Part shown: in pieces, positions 47,201 through 59,611 of the stretch
Position numbering within the stretch: position 1 is the first letter of the stretch
How the letters are laid out: each line of letters opens with the position of its first letter
Source: Trifolium pratense
Taxonomy: Eukaryota; Streptophyta; Magnoliopsida; Fabales; Fabaceae
NCBI RefSeq assembly: GCF_020283565.1
Contig: NC_060059.1
Span: 43,484,215 to 43,548,214, forward strand
Direction: 5' to 3'
Length of the DNA stretch: 64,000 bases
Translations under genes and position numbers: made by a program
The notes under the pieces: model-generated
Seen by the model: only the letters and a program-made list of their open reading frames with translations
What the model was told of the DNA's origin: nothing
Databases searched by the model: none

Positions 47201-50200
47201 TTTAATGATATTTGCTATCTTTTGTTCTGGAACAACAATGCTTCCTAATTTATGTACCTTTTCATTTGCTTGTAAGAAATCTTCTTGCTTACATTATATT
47301 ACTTTTGTTATTGCTCCGTAAAAGTTATTGGTACATCACTAGGTGTGAGCCTCTCTGAAGGTTTGAAACAATTATTTGGCCAGTTTCTGGGACCGTATAT
47401 GGTCTCAGGTTCCAGCTCTTTGGTGTCATTACAATTGTATTTCTGAGCGTACACATTTTATAACAGCAATAATGATTCTACATAACTTAAAGAATAAATA
47501 GAAAAAATCCAGTGATTTGCGTTTCTCATATAGATGTCGGTTTCAAATGTTCGTTTTGAATCCCTACTTTTCATACTAAGAACGCAAATCGATGTTATAA
47601 GCTCAGAAAATCAACAAGTTGCAGATCGTTAATTATACTTTTGAAAATCGTCAGAATTATCTAGTACAGTTATTTGAGGGCTAGAATATTTGTTCAATTC
47701 AATAACAAAATATGAATATTTGTGCAAAATAAAATAAATTTCTAGTACAGTTATTTGGGAAATCGGATTTTATATGTAGCAGTTGGGTTTAAATTTTGGA
47801 CACTCCACTTGTTTCTCTTTAAGGAAGAAATTTTTAGTCACTAAATTACTTGATAAAAAAATTATTTATCTAATTGGAGGGGTGTTGACACTTACGGTAC
47901 ATTACAAATGGTGATGTTTATGATCAAAATTCTTTGTAAATTTTAATGTGTTTATTTTTGATGTATCTATCATCCTAACAAAAAATTTCTATTCAATTAT
48001 ACCTCCAAATATCATGAATCTATCTTATGTTCACCTCATATCTTCTTCTAAATACAAAAATCAAAACCTCAAATTCTAAATAAACCTTAGATTATTTTAA
48101 TAGAATTTTTTTAAGAGCTTTGTGTTGAGATAAAGTTAGACATGGAAACAGAGCGGGGCGATGTCAGATTTTGCCCTCCCAAACTCAAACTCAAACTCAT
48201 AAAGTTTGGGTTTCCTCAAACCTATCCAAATTCCAAGCGGGGATAAAACATATAACTTCAAACACATACCCATTGGGGATCGGGTATCTCCGACGGGGTT
48301 CGGGTATTCCCGTTATGCATCTTTTCACATGAATTTTGATTGTATTTTACTTTTTTTTTAATTAAAAAAAAAGTTAAAAGACCAAAATTATTTTGTTTCA
48401 ACAATATTTTTTTAAATAAGAAATAGAGAAAATAGTTTATTTATTACTCAAATTAAAAATAAACATATGAATGTAATCTAAGAGATTGTTTAAAGATTTC
48501 TAATTTAAAAGAGATGAAATATAATGTTAATATAAGTGGGGCGGGTTCGGGGTGCGTATCAATGTCCCCATTACGCGCCCCAACCCCGTCTTTTGGAATT
48601 GGGGAAAACCCGAACCCAAACACAGTCAACTCGGACTTTTTCCGTCAAAGCGGGTAGGATTTGGACGGATACTCGCGGATTTAGTTTTATTGTCATGCCT
48701 AGGTAAAGTTCGTAAAACGACAAGCGAATATGTCGGCTCATACTTTAGCTAGGGCAATCAGTTTCTGGTCTAATCGTGCGTTTTTTTTTTTTGTAAACCA
48801 AAGGTATCCTGCACGCGTAACTGCAGAGAATAATTCACTCGAAATAATTGAGATCTATTTAAAGAGTTGACATCTTCCAACAAATATTTCTCCACTAATC
48901 GTGCTATCTTTGATTTTATTCTTTGTTGTATTGAAATTGTTGTTATTAATGAAAAGAGTTGATTATGTTTTTGTAAAAATAAAAGAGATTGTTAACAACA
49001 AAAATTCATATGCCGAGGTAAGGAGTGCATGTTGAGTAAAAGAAAAGAAAAAGTAAGGAACGGATGATGTTTGTGGCTTTGTGCATTAAAATGGTACTAT
49101 TAATAGCTGCAATTTTTTTTTTGACCAAGTACAAATTAGAAATCTACATTTAATTAAAACCCCATTAGCTCCTCTTTAATAAATTATTCGGAAGAATTTG
49201 AGTTCAATATTTTATGGAAATAATTCTTAGCCAAAGTTTTGATTCAAAAAAAAAAAAAATCTTAGCCAAAGTTTATTTACCTCACGATCGAATTCTGGTT
49301 TACTGAAACCTCTTGCCTTAAGAATCATAAGGTTAAATACAAAAAAAAAGCTCCATGGGACACTATATTGTATGATTTTTTTTTAAAAAATCAAATAATT
49401 TTATAATGTAAAGTGAGTAATATTACTATAAATTTAATTAGGAATCACAAAAAAAATTAATAAATTAAAGATTGATCATGTACATAGAGATGACAATTTG
49501 ACTCATACTTAGTAGGTATTCGCAAAAAATATCCCCACTGGATAGGGTAAAAACCTACATTGTGGGTAAGTGTACGAGCATGAGTAATTCCCCACGCAAA
49601 AAAAGTGGGTATGAGTGCGGATTCGGGTACTAAAGTACCCACTCCGCGACATACCCGCATAGTATATATATACCCGCATAGTTAAAGGAGGTTTTTGGTC
49701 TAGTGCCCCTCCATTTTTTGTACCTATAGTAATAATTTTGTTTATAATTTTCATAATTCAACATTAAAATCTTTGAAAACTTTTTAATTCTATTAAAACA
49801 ATATCATATTTTTTAATTTATCGATTTATTCTTAATATAATTACTTATATTGAGATAAAAAAATTAATAAAACTTTTATAATAAAAATACATATTTTCTT
49901 TTAATCTATACCTACATATAAAGAGAATATAATTATTATTTTTTTTGTAAATTTTTCATAATACTAATAATATCTTTTACTTTTTTTTTTAGCAGCAAAA
50001 ATCTTTTATTAACAAACTCACCATAACATAAAACATGTTTTTTTGATATTGAAGTTGTACCGACCAATTTTTTTTAAGAAATCATAAAAGAAAAAAGTGT
50101 ATGGAACACATGTGCTAATTCGTGCATTAAATAAAAAGGTAATAATATTAAATACATACAAATTAGAGGTCTACTTTTAATTAAGGCTCTACGGGAGGTG

Positions 50201-50389
50201 TATGTATGGCCCGTTCTCTTTAAAGCGAGCAATTTACTTGAATATAAAGTGAATAAAATTAATTAATAAATTTAAAAATTTAAAATATTAATAAATTAAA
50301 GGTAAATATTGCCAATACATTATAACAAATCATAAATTTGTTAAAATAATTCTTATTTATTCTCACTTTATACTTTAATCACAGATCTA
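47201..50389. other. Intergenic AT-rich DNA after CDC48
   Basis: No gene is supported. A possible poly(A) signal aataaa lies at about 47,492. Two GC-richer patches (about 48,140-48,700 and 49,490-49,690) contain repeated gggtat/ggggcg and 'cgggtac' words, resembling decayed non-autonomous repeats, but their ends and family could not be fixed. The remainder is A/T homopolymer-rich. Confidence 0.55.
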
Positions 50390-50601
50390 GGGTCCGTTTT
50401 GATTAGCTTATTTTTGAGCTTATGCAAACAACTTATGAAATTTATATGTATTATTATAAGTTTGTCAAGGTAGTTTACGATAAAATAGTTTATAAAAATA
50501 TAATTTTTATTAGTACGAACTTATAAAATATCATAAGACCTAAATTTTATTGCATAAACAATTTATATAAATTTAAAAATAAGCTAATCCAAACGTAACG
50601 C
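50390..50601. mobile_element. MITE copy 1 (inverted ends gggtccgttt)
   Basis: It starts gggtccgttttgattagctt and ends with the inverted form aagctaatccaaacg. The interior is about 80% alike (by eye) to the second copy 560 bp downstream, sharing gagcttatgcaaac and tgtattattataagtttgt. A target duplication is not clear at this copy. Confidence 0.7.
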
Positions 50602-50949
50602 TAATTCTTTATTGTATATTAAGAGGCCAACCTTTCAATTTTAGCCAATTTTTGGGTGTGAAGCCAATCACCTCACAACACGATAATGCGTTTGTTACGA
50701 ACTATAGCCTTACACTAAACTCGCATATAAAATTATTCAATTGTGAAAAGAAATCCGCCAAGAAATTCGTACCGAATCTTCATGGATTAATATAAAAGCT
50801 TGTAATTTTCAATTTTAGTTTTTTTTTTTTTACTACGCATTTTTAGTCTTTTTTTGGGTGCAGCGAATCACCTCCAAAAACACCATAGCAAGTCTTCTTA
50901 ACACGTGCGAAATTAAACAAGTTACAGACTATTCTTGTGGATTCATTTA

Positions 50950-51144
50950 GGGCATGTTTGAAATATCTTATTTTTGAGCTTATGCAAACAGCTTATGCAA
51001 TTTTTATGTATTATTATAAGTTTGTAAAGGTAGTTTATGATAAAATAGCTAAAAATACAATTTTCACTAGTGTGAACTTATAAAATAGCATAAAACCTAA
51101 TTTATATTGCATAAGTTAAAAAATAAGCTAATCCAAACAGACCC
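50950..51144. mobile_element. MITE copy 2, flanked by TTA
   Basis: It starts gggcatgtttgaaatatctt and ends aagctaatccaaacagaccc, with TTA on both sides (50,947-50,949 and 51,145-51,147). A 3-bp TTA duplication suggests a Tourist/Harbinger-type MITE. The length is 195 bp. Confidence 0.72.
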
Positions 51145-53161
51145 TTAGAAATGAAAAAAAAAAAAATCAAAACTTAAGAATTGATGTAGAGAAATGCTGA
51201 GTGAGGGACTTATAGAACATAATCATCTATATAAGTTTCAGAGACCCGTTACATTTGAAAAAGAGAATCTGCTCAATAATTTTGCAATTAGTTGAAACAG
51301 ATCTTCACATATAATTAACATAATTTATATTGTACATACTAAAACTTTATAATATACCAATGTTATAATAAAAATACTAATAATTAACGATAATATCATT
51401 TGGTAATTAATTAATTGTTATGTGAATAAAATTCCTCCCTTCCCTTTCCCTTTCCTTATGTTCATTGCTAATCTTCGTCGTGCTCGTGCTCGTGCTCATG
51501 CTCATGCCAACACAGAAGCATCGCGATGCAACGGCGAAAAATGTAGAATTTTGCCCTCTGATTCATCACAACACGATTACACTTCTGACCAAAAGACATG
51601 CAAGGATGTTGATGATTGTTTCCAGTGATTTGGTTTGTGTTGTTACTTTCTTCCACTGGCAATGCCATGAATGATGATGATATTTTTTTTTTTACTATGC
51701 CTAATTGAAACCATACAACAAAATATATGTAAGGAAGCATATGTTTCCACTATATGCAAGTACTTATTTATACAGCAGAAAAAGATAAATCTTCTTGGGT
51801 AAGAAGCCACTAATTTTCTGGACCAGGTGTTGACTGTTACTTTTGTCACCCATCTGTCGTCATAAGCATATATCATATATGGAAAATGGTATGAGCCTAG
51901 ATTTTGGTTATTATACATTTTACCATCCTAAGCACTATATTTTTTGTCACCAGAATAATTGAAGTTATAGTAGTTAAATTTTAGTTTTAAGGTAAATAAG
52001 TGAAAATATCAGTGTTCAAACTGCAATCTCTACTTAATATATGCAATATCTATATCAACTAAGCTATCCTTACGGGGACCAAGTTATTTCAATTCTATTT
52101 GACCAAAAAAAAGTTACATCAATTCTTTTTCCTTTTTCTTTTTCAAATGACGTAATTAGGGTTTTTGACTTCAAATTTGTCTCTTGTAACATAATTAGGG
52201 TCTTTGACTTCTAATTTGTCTCTTGTATAGTGTAGTCAAATGACAGATAATTGAATTCTTTAACTATTTGGTTTAAAGTTCGGTTCAATGTTGATATATA
52301 TAAAACAACATTTGTTGAAGTAAAACCTGACAAAAAAATGTTCCAATCAGCAAACAAATTTAGGATCTCCCGAACGATTCGTCCTAGGGGAGCTCATTAA
52401 ACACTTGAACACAATGTCTTGGTTAACATTTTAAAAGAATTTTAGTAATTTCAAGCGATTAATCTTTCAACTCCTTAAATGAATCTCAATAACTTCAAGA
52501 GATTAATTTTCGCAATTGCACATAGGGTATCTTTAGTTTTTGTTTTTTTTTTTTAAAAAAAAAAGAAAAAGACAGTAGGTGATGACAATACATACATAAC
52601 GAGTATGGATAACAATGATCAACCTCGATTAAAAGTGTTTAACCTAATAATATCCAATTAAATTCGAATAAAAGTGTTCAACCTAACCTAATAATATCAG
52701 CATCTACTAGTCGAGTTAGGTCTTACAGACCAAACATAACAAGTCTAATTTCCATAAAACTCTTGATTCAGTTTTTAAATATTTTAGCATACAACCATTA
52801 AGGACATGTGACAGCATGACGCTTCTGTTTTATGTGCAAGTTAGCAAAACCATTACAATATATAGGCATCTAATTACATGTCACTTTACAACAAAAAAAT
52901 CACATAAATCAAATGTCAAATGTATCAGAAAGTTCACAACATTTGTATAACAACACGAGGTTTGTGACTCCTTGTTAGTTCAGCTTCTCAATTTTCACGA
53001 GCTAAACCAACCAAGTTCGCATGCAACATCCCTTGAAAATGTAACTGAAGTGATCAAAACATGCAATTCACAGTTCTCTCAAATAATTCTACTCATCTAG
53101 AGTAGAGAAAAAACACAACTTTGCTATTATAATAGAGAAGGAAAAATAAAAAGCTTAGAGA
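51145..53161. other. Intergenic DNA before the ubiquitin-like gene
   Basis: No gene is supported. A short run of cgtgct/catgct hexamers (51,476-51,509) creates a His-Glu repeat in one spurious frame. A direct repeat of about 45 bp (taattagggt(t/c)tttgactt...ttgtctcttgta) lies at 52,153-52,230. The last 100 bases are the leader and promoter of the following gene, with an AT-rich ctattataatag at 53,123. Confidence 0.5.
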
Positions 53162-53638
53162 ATGGTATATTTTAAGATACTCGGCGGAGAGATAGAACCA
53201 GCAATAGAAATGACGGCATCAGAACTTGTTTTTGATTTGAAAAGAAAAATCAAACAAGAGTTGGAGGTGGGAGTACACAGGCAAAATCTCTGGTACAAAG
53301 GTATAGAGTTGGATAATGAAAAAAAGATAGGATTCTATGCCTTGTGTGGAGATGAAACAGAAACAGTTACTCTTGTTGTTGATCCGCTACCATCGGACCT
53401 GAAACTACATGTTCTGGTGAAGTTTCTTGGCCACGGAAGCAACGGGTATGTGAGGGTGAGGGAGACTGATATGGTGAGTGATCTGCACGGCAAAGTTTCA
53501 CGATATTGGGGCATTCCTCTTAATACTTTCACTCTTCGTCGTCTCAATGTTGAAATGGTGCATGACCATCCTCTTCATGCATATTATATCAATGAGGCTT
53601 CTGAAATTCAACTTTCTGTTGACATTCAACCTCGATGA
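53162..53638 (+). CDS. Protein with two tandem ubiquitin-like folds
   Basis: This is a single-exon frame of 158 codons starting MVYFKILGGEIEPAIEMTAS, a beta-strand and turn pattern like the ubiquitin N-terminus (MQIFVKTLTGK). Residues 1-75 contain LWYKGIELDNEKKIGFYALCGDETETVTLVV, matching the ubiquitin 'L-x-F-x-G-K-x-L' to 'LHLVL' layout. Residues about 79-156 repeat the fold (LHVLVKFLGHGSNGYVRVRETDMVSDLHGKV ... EIQLSVDI). Neither half ends in Gly-Gly, and the protein ends with DIQPR, so it cannot be processed or conjugated like ubiquitin. A binding role in the cytosol or nucleus is an inference. It may be a diverged polyubiquitin relative that is still intact; expression is not shown. Confidence 0.75.
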   Translation: MVYFKILGGEIEPAIEMTASELVFDLKRKIKQELEVGVHRQNLWYKGIELDNEKKIGFYALCGDETETVTLVVDPLPSDLKLHVLVKFLGHGSNGYVRVRETDMVSDLHGKVSRYWGIPLNTFTLRRLNVEMVHDHPLHAYYINEASEIQLSVDIQPR

Positions 53639-54205
53639 TTTACATGTCTTTCCCAACAACAACGGAATATGGTGATAGTGTGGTTTGAATAAGATTAATA
53701 AGAGTTATGTAGTAGAAATAGTATCTATTGTAATGCATGAGTTAGACTTGATTATCAAGTCTGAACATCAACAAATTTGTTGACTAAATTTTCCAAATGA
53801 ATGAAATCTATAATTTTATGAAAGTAAATCAAATGCATTTGGAAATACTACAATGATGACATTTAACATAAGCACCACCAGAGAATGTAAAATTCAATAA
53901 AAATAATATAAATCCACATTAAACATATATAAATGCCATTTATTGAATGTTTATTTTTTGGAAAAAATGTCATTGAAATAATTTTTACTATAGATGTTCT
54001 CATTTGTATAAGTCTTGCCTGTTACTTTGATTTCTTCCACAATTTCCAGCCATTAGGCCCTTTGATTTGTCCTCAATTCCAGCTGTTTAGTGTTAAATCC
54101 GCCTTTCAAAACTCGATCTAGGTACTAGACTACAAAAAGTAGCTTGAAAAAGTCTGCGACTCTCGACCATATAAAATGAAATGCATAATCTTGGTGTCTT
54201 CTCTT
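53639..54205. other. Spacer between the ubiquitin-like gene and SIG6
   Basis: AT-rich DNA of 567 bases that must contain the 3' ends of two converging transcripts. aataaaaataat at 53,895 and aatgaatgaaat near 53,796 could be poly(A) signals. No gene is seen. Confidence 0.5.
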
Positions 54206-57200
54206 CTATATAAGCTTGTCTGCATAAGCATCAAGTCCTTGACTGACAAGACACTTTTTGAGCCTGTAGAGTGCCCGGTTCTCCAACTGATGAATCCTTT
54301 CTCTAGACAAGCCAAATATTTCTCCGATTTCTGATAAAGATCTTTCTTCTCCATCCTCGAAACCAAATCTTAGTCGAATTATCCTTCTTTCTTTAGGGCG
54401 TAATTTATTTAAGACATTGAGCACATGTCGTCTCATAAGCTGTTTTGAAACACTCATGTTTGGGCTCTCAATTGCAGTGTCTTCAGTAATCTCCTGCAGT
54501 TATAAGAAAATGATGATAGTCAATTCTAATTCCTATGTTGAAAAATGGAATCACATTCCATAAACTGCTAATACAAGAGTTTGAAACAAGTGCTTTTGAT
54601 AAGAACCAAAAAAAGGAAGAATGGCCATTTCAATCACTAGAAGGGAGCTATAGATTGTCAATGACATGGTATGTCTCACTGGAATGGCCTCAACGTGCAT
54701 TTCCTGCTTCAAACGTGATTCGTTGTTTTTTAAAAGTTGTTTCGATTTCAAGAAAACAAAGAAATTCCACTGTCCAAAAATGACTCCAGCTGAAGCTTGA
54801 TTTTAGAGCTTTCACGGCAACTTGCAATCGATTTTGAAATTTAATAGCCTGACACAAATATTTATTTTCTCTATTACCTTTTATTGGCCTTATAGTTTTG
54901 AAACTGTTTATTGTCAATGCTTCCATAGGATAGGAGCATGACCATTCGCGTGTTTTGTAATAATTTTAATATAGAATTGGAATACCAGCTACTAACTCAA
55001 TTATGTTCTGTACACTTTGTAATTTTATAAGGTAACACTGCTATATTTTTGGCAACTAGCTCTATAAATATATGGATCCTGTAACAAAAATATGTTAATA
55101 TATATATTAATGTTTGTATTTATCATTTTTTCAAACATTAATGCATAATTCTTTAGTATATTATGCCAGCATAAATTTCAGTAATCCTAAAATGGAAATA
55201 AAATCTAATTTTGAATGCATAAATTTCAACTACAATGTTTCTCTGGCTAATCTGTTACTACTAGTCTAGTAAGTGTAAGTTTGGTTAGGCTTATGCAAAA
55301 CATATTCTAGGGCTGTAGAATTGATTTGACATGTTTGTATGTTTTCGAGTAAAAGAATTGATTTTGTCACCAGAATTGGATTTTTTGTCTATATAATTGA
55401 TTTTTAATCTTGAATTTATTGTTCAACTCACTTTTACCTTAATGAATACAAACATAAATCACTTTACATTCAACTCACTTTTAGCCGGAATCAATTTAAC
55501 ATAATAAAATTTTTGTAACCGCTGCACCAAACACACAGCATTGTGACCCGATACTGATTTATCAGCTTCTACAAGCCTTAACATACTTTAAGCTGCTAGT
55601 TCTCTTCCATCAAACACAGAAGAATGCAATCACCAAGTAAAATTTAAGATTCATGTAGGAGTTATGAATTAGACTTTACTACTTTTCAGTACAAGCAAAA
55701 CAATTTGTGCAAACATTCACCAATCATTCTAAATGCATATAATGGACTTGCTTTTTCATTTTTAGGCGTCATAGATGTAAGAAGCTGCAACTTATCAAGG
55801 TGGAAATCATATTAGCTAGCATACAATACCTGCAAAATTGTATCCGTATCAGCTCCCACAGTTTTCTGCATAGAAATTGGAGTTCTTGCAACAAATAACA
55901 AACTTTCAACCTTGCCTGCTGTCATTCCAACCCTTCTTCCTAATTCTTCTTTGCTTGGGTTAAGATTTCCCTCTTCCATATACAATTTCTTTGCCTCCAT
56001 TACCTTGCTAAGTTTGTTAAATACCTTTTCCTGGAGATATAACAATATTTCTTTTACCAAAATAGAAATTGATGCTCGCTATGCAAAAAAGCAAGATGCT
56101 ATAAAGAAAATATTAATGCAATTGTAACATCATTTTTGTTCCCTGTCAACCACATAAATTTTTTAATGAACACTAAAATTTCAAAAGAGTGAAGCTTAGA
56201 TTTAAACAACTAAACCTACCGGTAAACGGATTGTCCTGGAATGATTGTATATGGCCTTCCTTATTGCTTGTTTAATCCACCAATATGAATAAGTAGCAAA
56301 TCGGGACCCAGATAGAGGTTTAAACTTTTTAACACTCTTTATGAGACCTGTACGTCCCTCCTGCAGAGTAGAAAGGTAAAGAAAATATAAAACGCATAGA
56401 CAGATGAAAGATTCCAGAAAGTAAAAGCTTGGACACACAAGAATTGTCGAGATTGATCTCCCATATCTTCACTGAGGTCGATCCCATCACTATGATCATG
56501 TTGAGAATTAACATTTTATTATTTTCCTTTGTATTTGACTAACCTTTAGTTAGTTTAACCTTAGGTAGTTAGATAATTGTTAGTTAGCTTTGCATTTACT
56601 ATCACAATGAAAATGATGTTTTCATTCTATGTTTGGATACCAAGATTGAGAAACAACAAAAAATGTTTACAAGACTTTCTAGGAAAGGAAATTCACAGCA
56701 TATATACGAATACGACCCCACTCAAAAAGTAGTTATAACTGAATCACAACCTAAGTTAACAATAAGCTGATTGGGCCAAACTAATTAACTAACTCAATGA
56801 AGATCCACCAGAACTAACAAGATATAGCTGGTAATTATAATTCACAAACTGAAAAGAAGATTGCAGACAATGGTTATACCCTTTACACAAAAGCACTTTT
56901 TCCGCAATATATGCTCCAATTCTAGCCAAACATTTATATATGGGTTATTCTATGTTGAGAACCAATGTAAAAACAAAACTGATCTGGAAAAAATATGTGA
57001 ATATCCTTTTGTATAATGGGGCGATGGAATGTCTAAATTTACCTGTAATAAGTCCTCGAGGCTGAGACCACGCCCTTGGTAACTTTTAGCAACATAGTGT
57101 ACCATGCGTACATTTGCTTGAATCAATTTTTCTCTGCTTCTGTTACCACAACGAAGTTGTGCCTTTAGTTTCCGACAGTTAAGCCCTGCACCCTCGGCCC

Positions 57201-59316
57201 ATTCAGCTAAAGTTGGTTCCCTTCCAAATTGAGATTGAAGACTTGTCTTCAATTCTTCCAATCTCAATAGGTCCTGTTACATAATCCACATTAATAGAGC
57301 ATCTCATTCATTTAAGGGAGTAACAAAATTCGGTGTAACTATCACACCTGTATCTGAGCAACCAACTGACACTCTTGTTCAGAAGTTAAAAGTTGTTTTG
57401 CTTCAGGACTCTGCAAGAATGATTTCAACAGACCATTTTGATTCAATCCTTTATTTATCTTCTTTTGTACGTGTAGTTTTTCCTGTCTAGAATCCTTTCC
57501 GACAAGGTAAGTTTCGTTGTCTTTAACTTTTGACTTCGGTACCTTTCTCTCTTTTGCTCGTCTCTCTCGATGTCGTGTTGACCTTACGGTTTTATTTCTT
57601 CCAAGTGAAGGTTCAGCCAAAATGGAAGAAGAGGCTAAACTGAAGCGAATTTTTAAGTTTAAGCATTAAACTCCAATGAAATTAACCTAAAAACACGAAA
57701 AATAAAGTAAGAATGTCAGAGTTGGCCAAGAAGATAAAACTAACCCAGAAGATATTGAATTGTCAGCATCCTCATCAGCTTTAATTGATCTCAAGTTTTC
57801 AGCTACTGAGGCTGCGTGTTTTGTGGGAGAAACTGCATTACATTGCAAACTATCTGCAAGCTGTAGAGTTAAAGAAGCATCCACTTCTCCTGTTTGCGAG
57901 GAACTTAATCTGCATCATACAGTTTATGCAGCTATAAGGAGACAACTTAGAATAGGAAACATTTCCAATTAGCAATAATGACTAACTGATTGAACTGATA
58001 TGGAAGAACAATTTTATTTATCTTACAAGTTTTCTAAATGAGGCAAGAGATGCAGGTGCTTCCTGAAGTCACGTGCTACCTGATCAACGTTGCTGGTGTC
58101 ATTGTCTTCATGAACAGAGACCATATCCATCTGCTTTGTATTTAATGTTGCCTGAAGTAAAACAAAGGAAAAAAATATTGAGTGTGCCCATTTAGTATTA
58201 TGCCATTATGTGATGAAGTAGGGAAAATCTATAAATTAGAAGCTAAGGAGCAGTAACTACATTCCATATAAAAAAAAGATTGTATCATCATATCTAAGAA
58301 AACTAAAAGTTGGCCTCAAAAGTTAGTTTTAAGAAAAATCTAAAAAATATGAAGGAAGAAACCTAAGTCTTATGATTGACGGTAAATCAATAAAATACAA
58401 ACCTGACATGTCTTGTCTTTCTTAGAAATGTGCAATGGAGGCCTATACTCATCACACTGCTCTTGTAAAAGAACCGAAGTAGGAAAATTCTGAGCTGAAA
58501 AGCTAGTACACCAGGAGGTGACTGTAGGCGCAACTTGTTCCCGGAGCATCAAAACTGCAGGTTTATGAATGTAGGCATTGTAACTAACAGATTTACAATT
58601 CATGCTAATAAGGGAAGGAAGACACAAATCACACACTATTCGAGTTAAATCCGTATTTCTTTAAAAACTAATCCACAAATTAGTAAACTAAATTCTTCAC
58701 AACACAATGAAACTAAAAAAACTTGAAATAAACTGAAAAATCCAGAAAAAAATAGCCCAAACATATAAAATAATCTTTATCACAATATGGAACTCTCAAC
58801 ACACCCTATCACGCTCAAGACTGGACAATTGGAACTACCGACCAGATAGCAGGTGGTCCAACTGATCTTGGATAGGCTCTGATACCATCTTTAAATTTGG
58901 ATTTAACCTAACTCACTTTGAACACATATTCAAGTCATATCTCATTCAGTGTGAAACTCTCTTCACTATCCATATTTGAAAGAATATAATACAACATTAC
59001 AAAGGTTCCTAAATTCCTAATTGAAACTATGGATAATATAAGGGTAAAAATAGCATAAGTGGAACTTCAAAGGGATAATGCTGAAAATTGGTAATGTATA
59101 TATTGACACATTATTGAATTTCCAAATTCCACCAATACTATACTACAATTTCAATTTAAAAACAAAATATTCAGTAATAAAAGACAACACCAACAAAGTA
59201 ATTGAAATTGAAATTAACAGTACTATACCAGAAGTATAAGAAGGAAGAGTGTTCCAGTGGTGAATTCTTGGAGGAAACGGTTGAGAAGAACAAAACATAG
59301 TCTTTGCAGATTCCAT
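54206..59316 (-). CDS. SIG6: Plastid RNA polymerase sigma factor, SIG6-like, nine exons
   Basis: Exons (minus strand order) are 59,316-59,229, 58,554-58,403, 58,151-58,027, 57,909-57,745, 57,639-57,348, 57,273-57,043, 56,360-56,220, 56,030-55,830 and 54,493-54,206. All have GT/AG borders and compatible phases, giving 1,683 nt and 560 aa. The N-terminus is Ser-rich with few acidic residues, as in a chloroplast transit peptide. VLMLREQVAP ... FPTSVLLQE matches the SIG6 N-terminal pattern as I remember it. Region 1.2-2.2 spans about residues 275-351 (ANVRMVHYVAKSYQGRGL), 2.3-2.4 about 352-398 (RFATYSYWWIKQAIRKAI), region 3 about 399-465 and region 4 about 466-560. Region 4.2 reads LSRERIHQLENRAL, with His533 where most sigma factors have Arg. 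The protein guides the bacterial-type plastid polymerase to promoters of photosynthesis genes. Introns are AT-rich; the longest (54,494-55,829) holds no gene. Confidence 0.92.
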
Positions 59317-59345
59317 AGTTGAAGTACGAGGATACCATAATAATA

Positions 59346-59414
59346 CTAAAAAGATACAAGCACTACGTTGTAGTGTTTGTTCATTGTGAAGAAGAAAATG
59401 AATTTGTTATGCAT
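59346..59414 (-). promoter_or_regulatory. Possible upstream ORF in the SIG6 leader
   Basis: If transcription starts upstream of 59,414, the leader contains an ATG at 59,414 opening 22 codons that end in TAG at 59,346, 30 bases before the SIG6 ATG. A second ATG lies in the same frame. Such ORFs can lower translation of the main frame. The transcription start is unknown. Confidence 0.35.
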
Positions 59415-59466
59415 GTGAAGAAGAAGTTTCTTTCTTTCTCATGAAGCGAAACAGCGATAAATAATT

Positions 59467-59520
<54 letters not shown>

Positions 59521-59521
59521 T
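59467..59521. repeat. GATA microsatellite upstream of SIG6
   Basis: About 13 units of the tetranucleotide taga/gata lie 151 bases upstream of the SIG6 ATG, in the promoter or 5' leader. Its length is likely to vary between individuals. Confidence 0.95.
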
Positions 59522-59611
59522 AGAGATATGGATAAAGTTTGAAGAAGGAAAAAAAGGCTTTGTATTAACGTAAGACTATTTTAGACCTTTGGTTTGATTA
59601 TTTTTCCCACG

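Noticed and set aside
48140..49690. Genes in the GC-richer patches after CDC48
   Set aside because: The frames are short, repetitive (gggtat/cccgc words) and lack any domain; they look like decayed repeats.
51468..51740. A His-Glu repeat protein
   Set aside because: It comes from a short hexanucleotide repeat (cgtgct/catgct) with no homologous domain or leader.
54206..57620. Several separate small sigma-factor genes
   Set aside because: The pieces join with correct splice sites and phases into one nine-exon gene.
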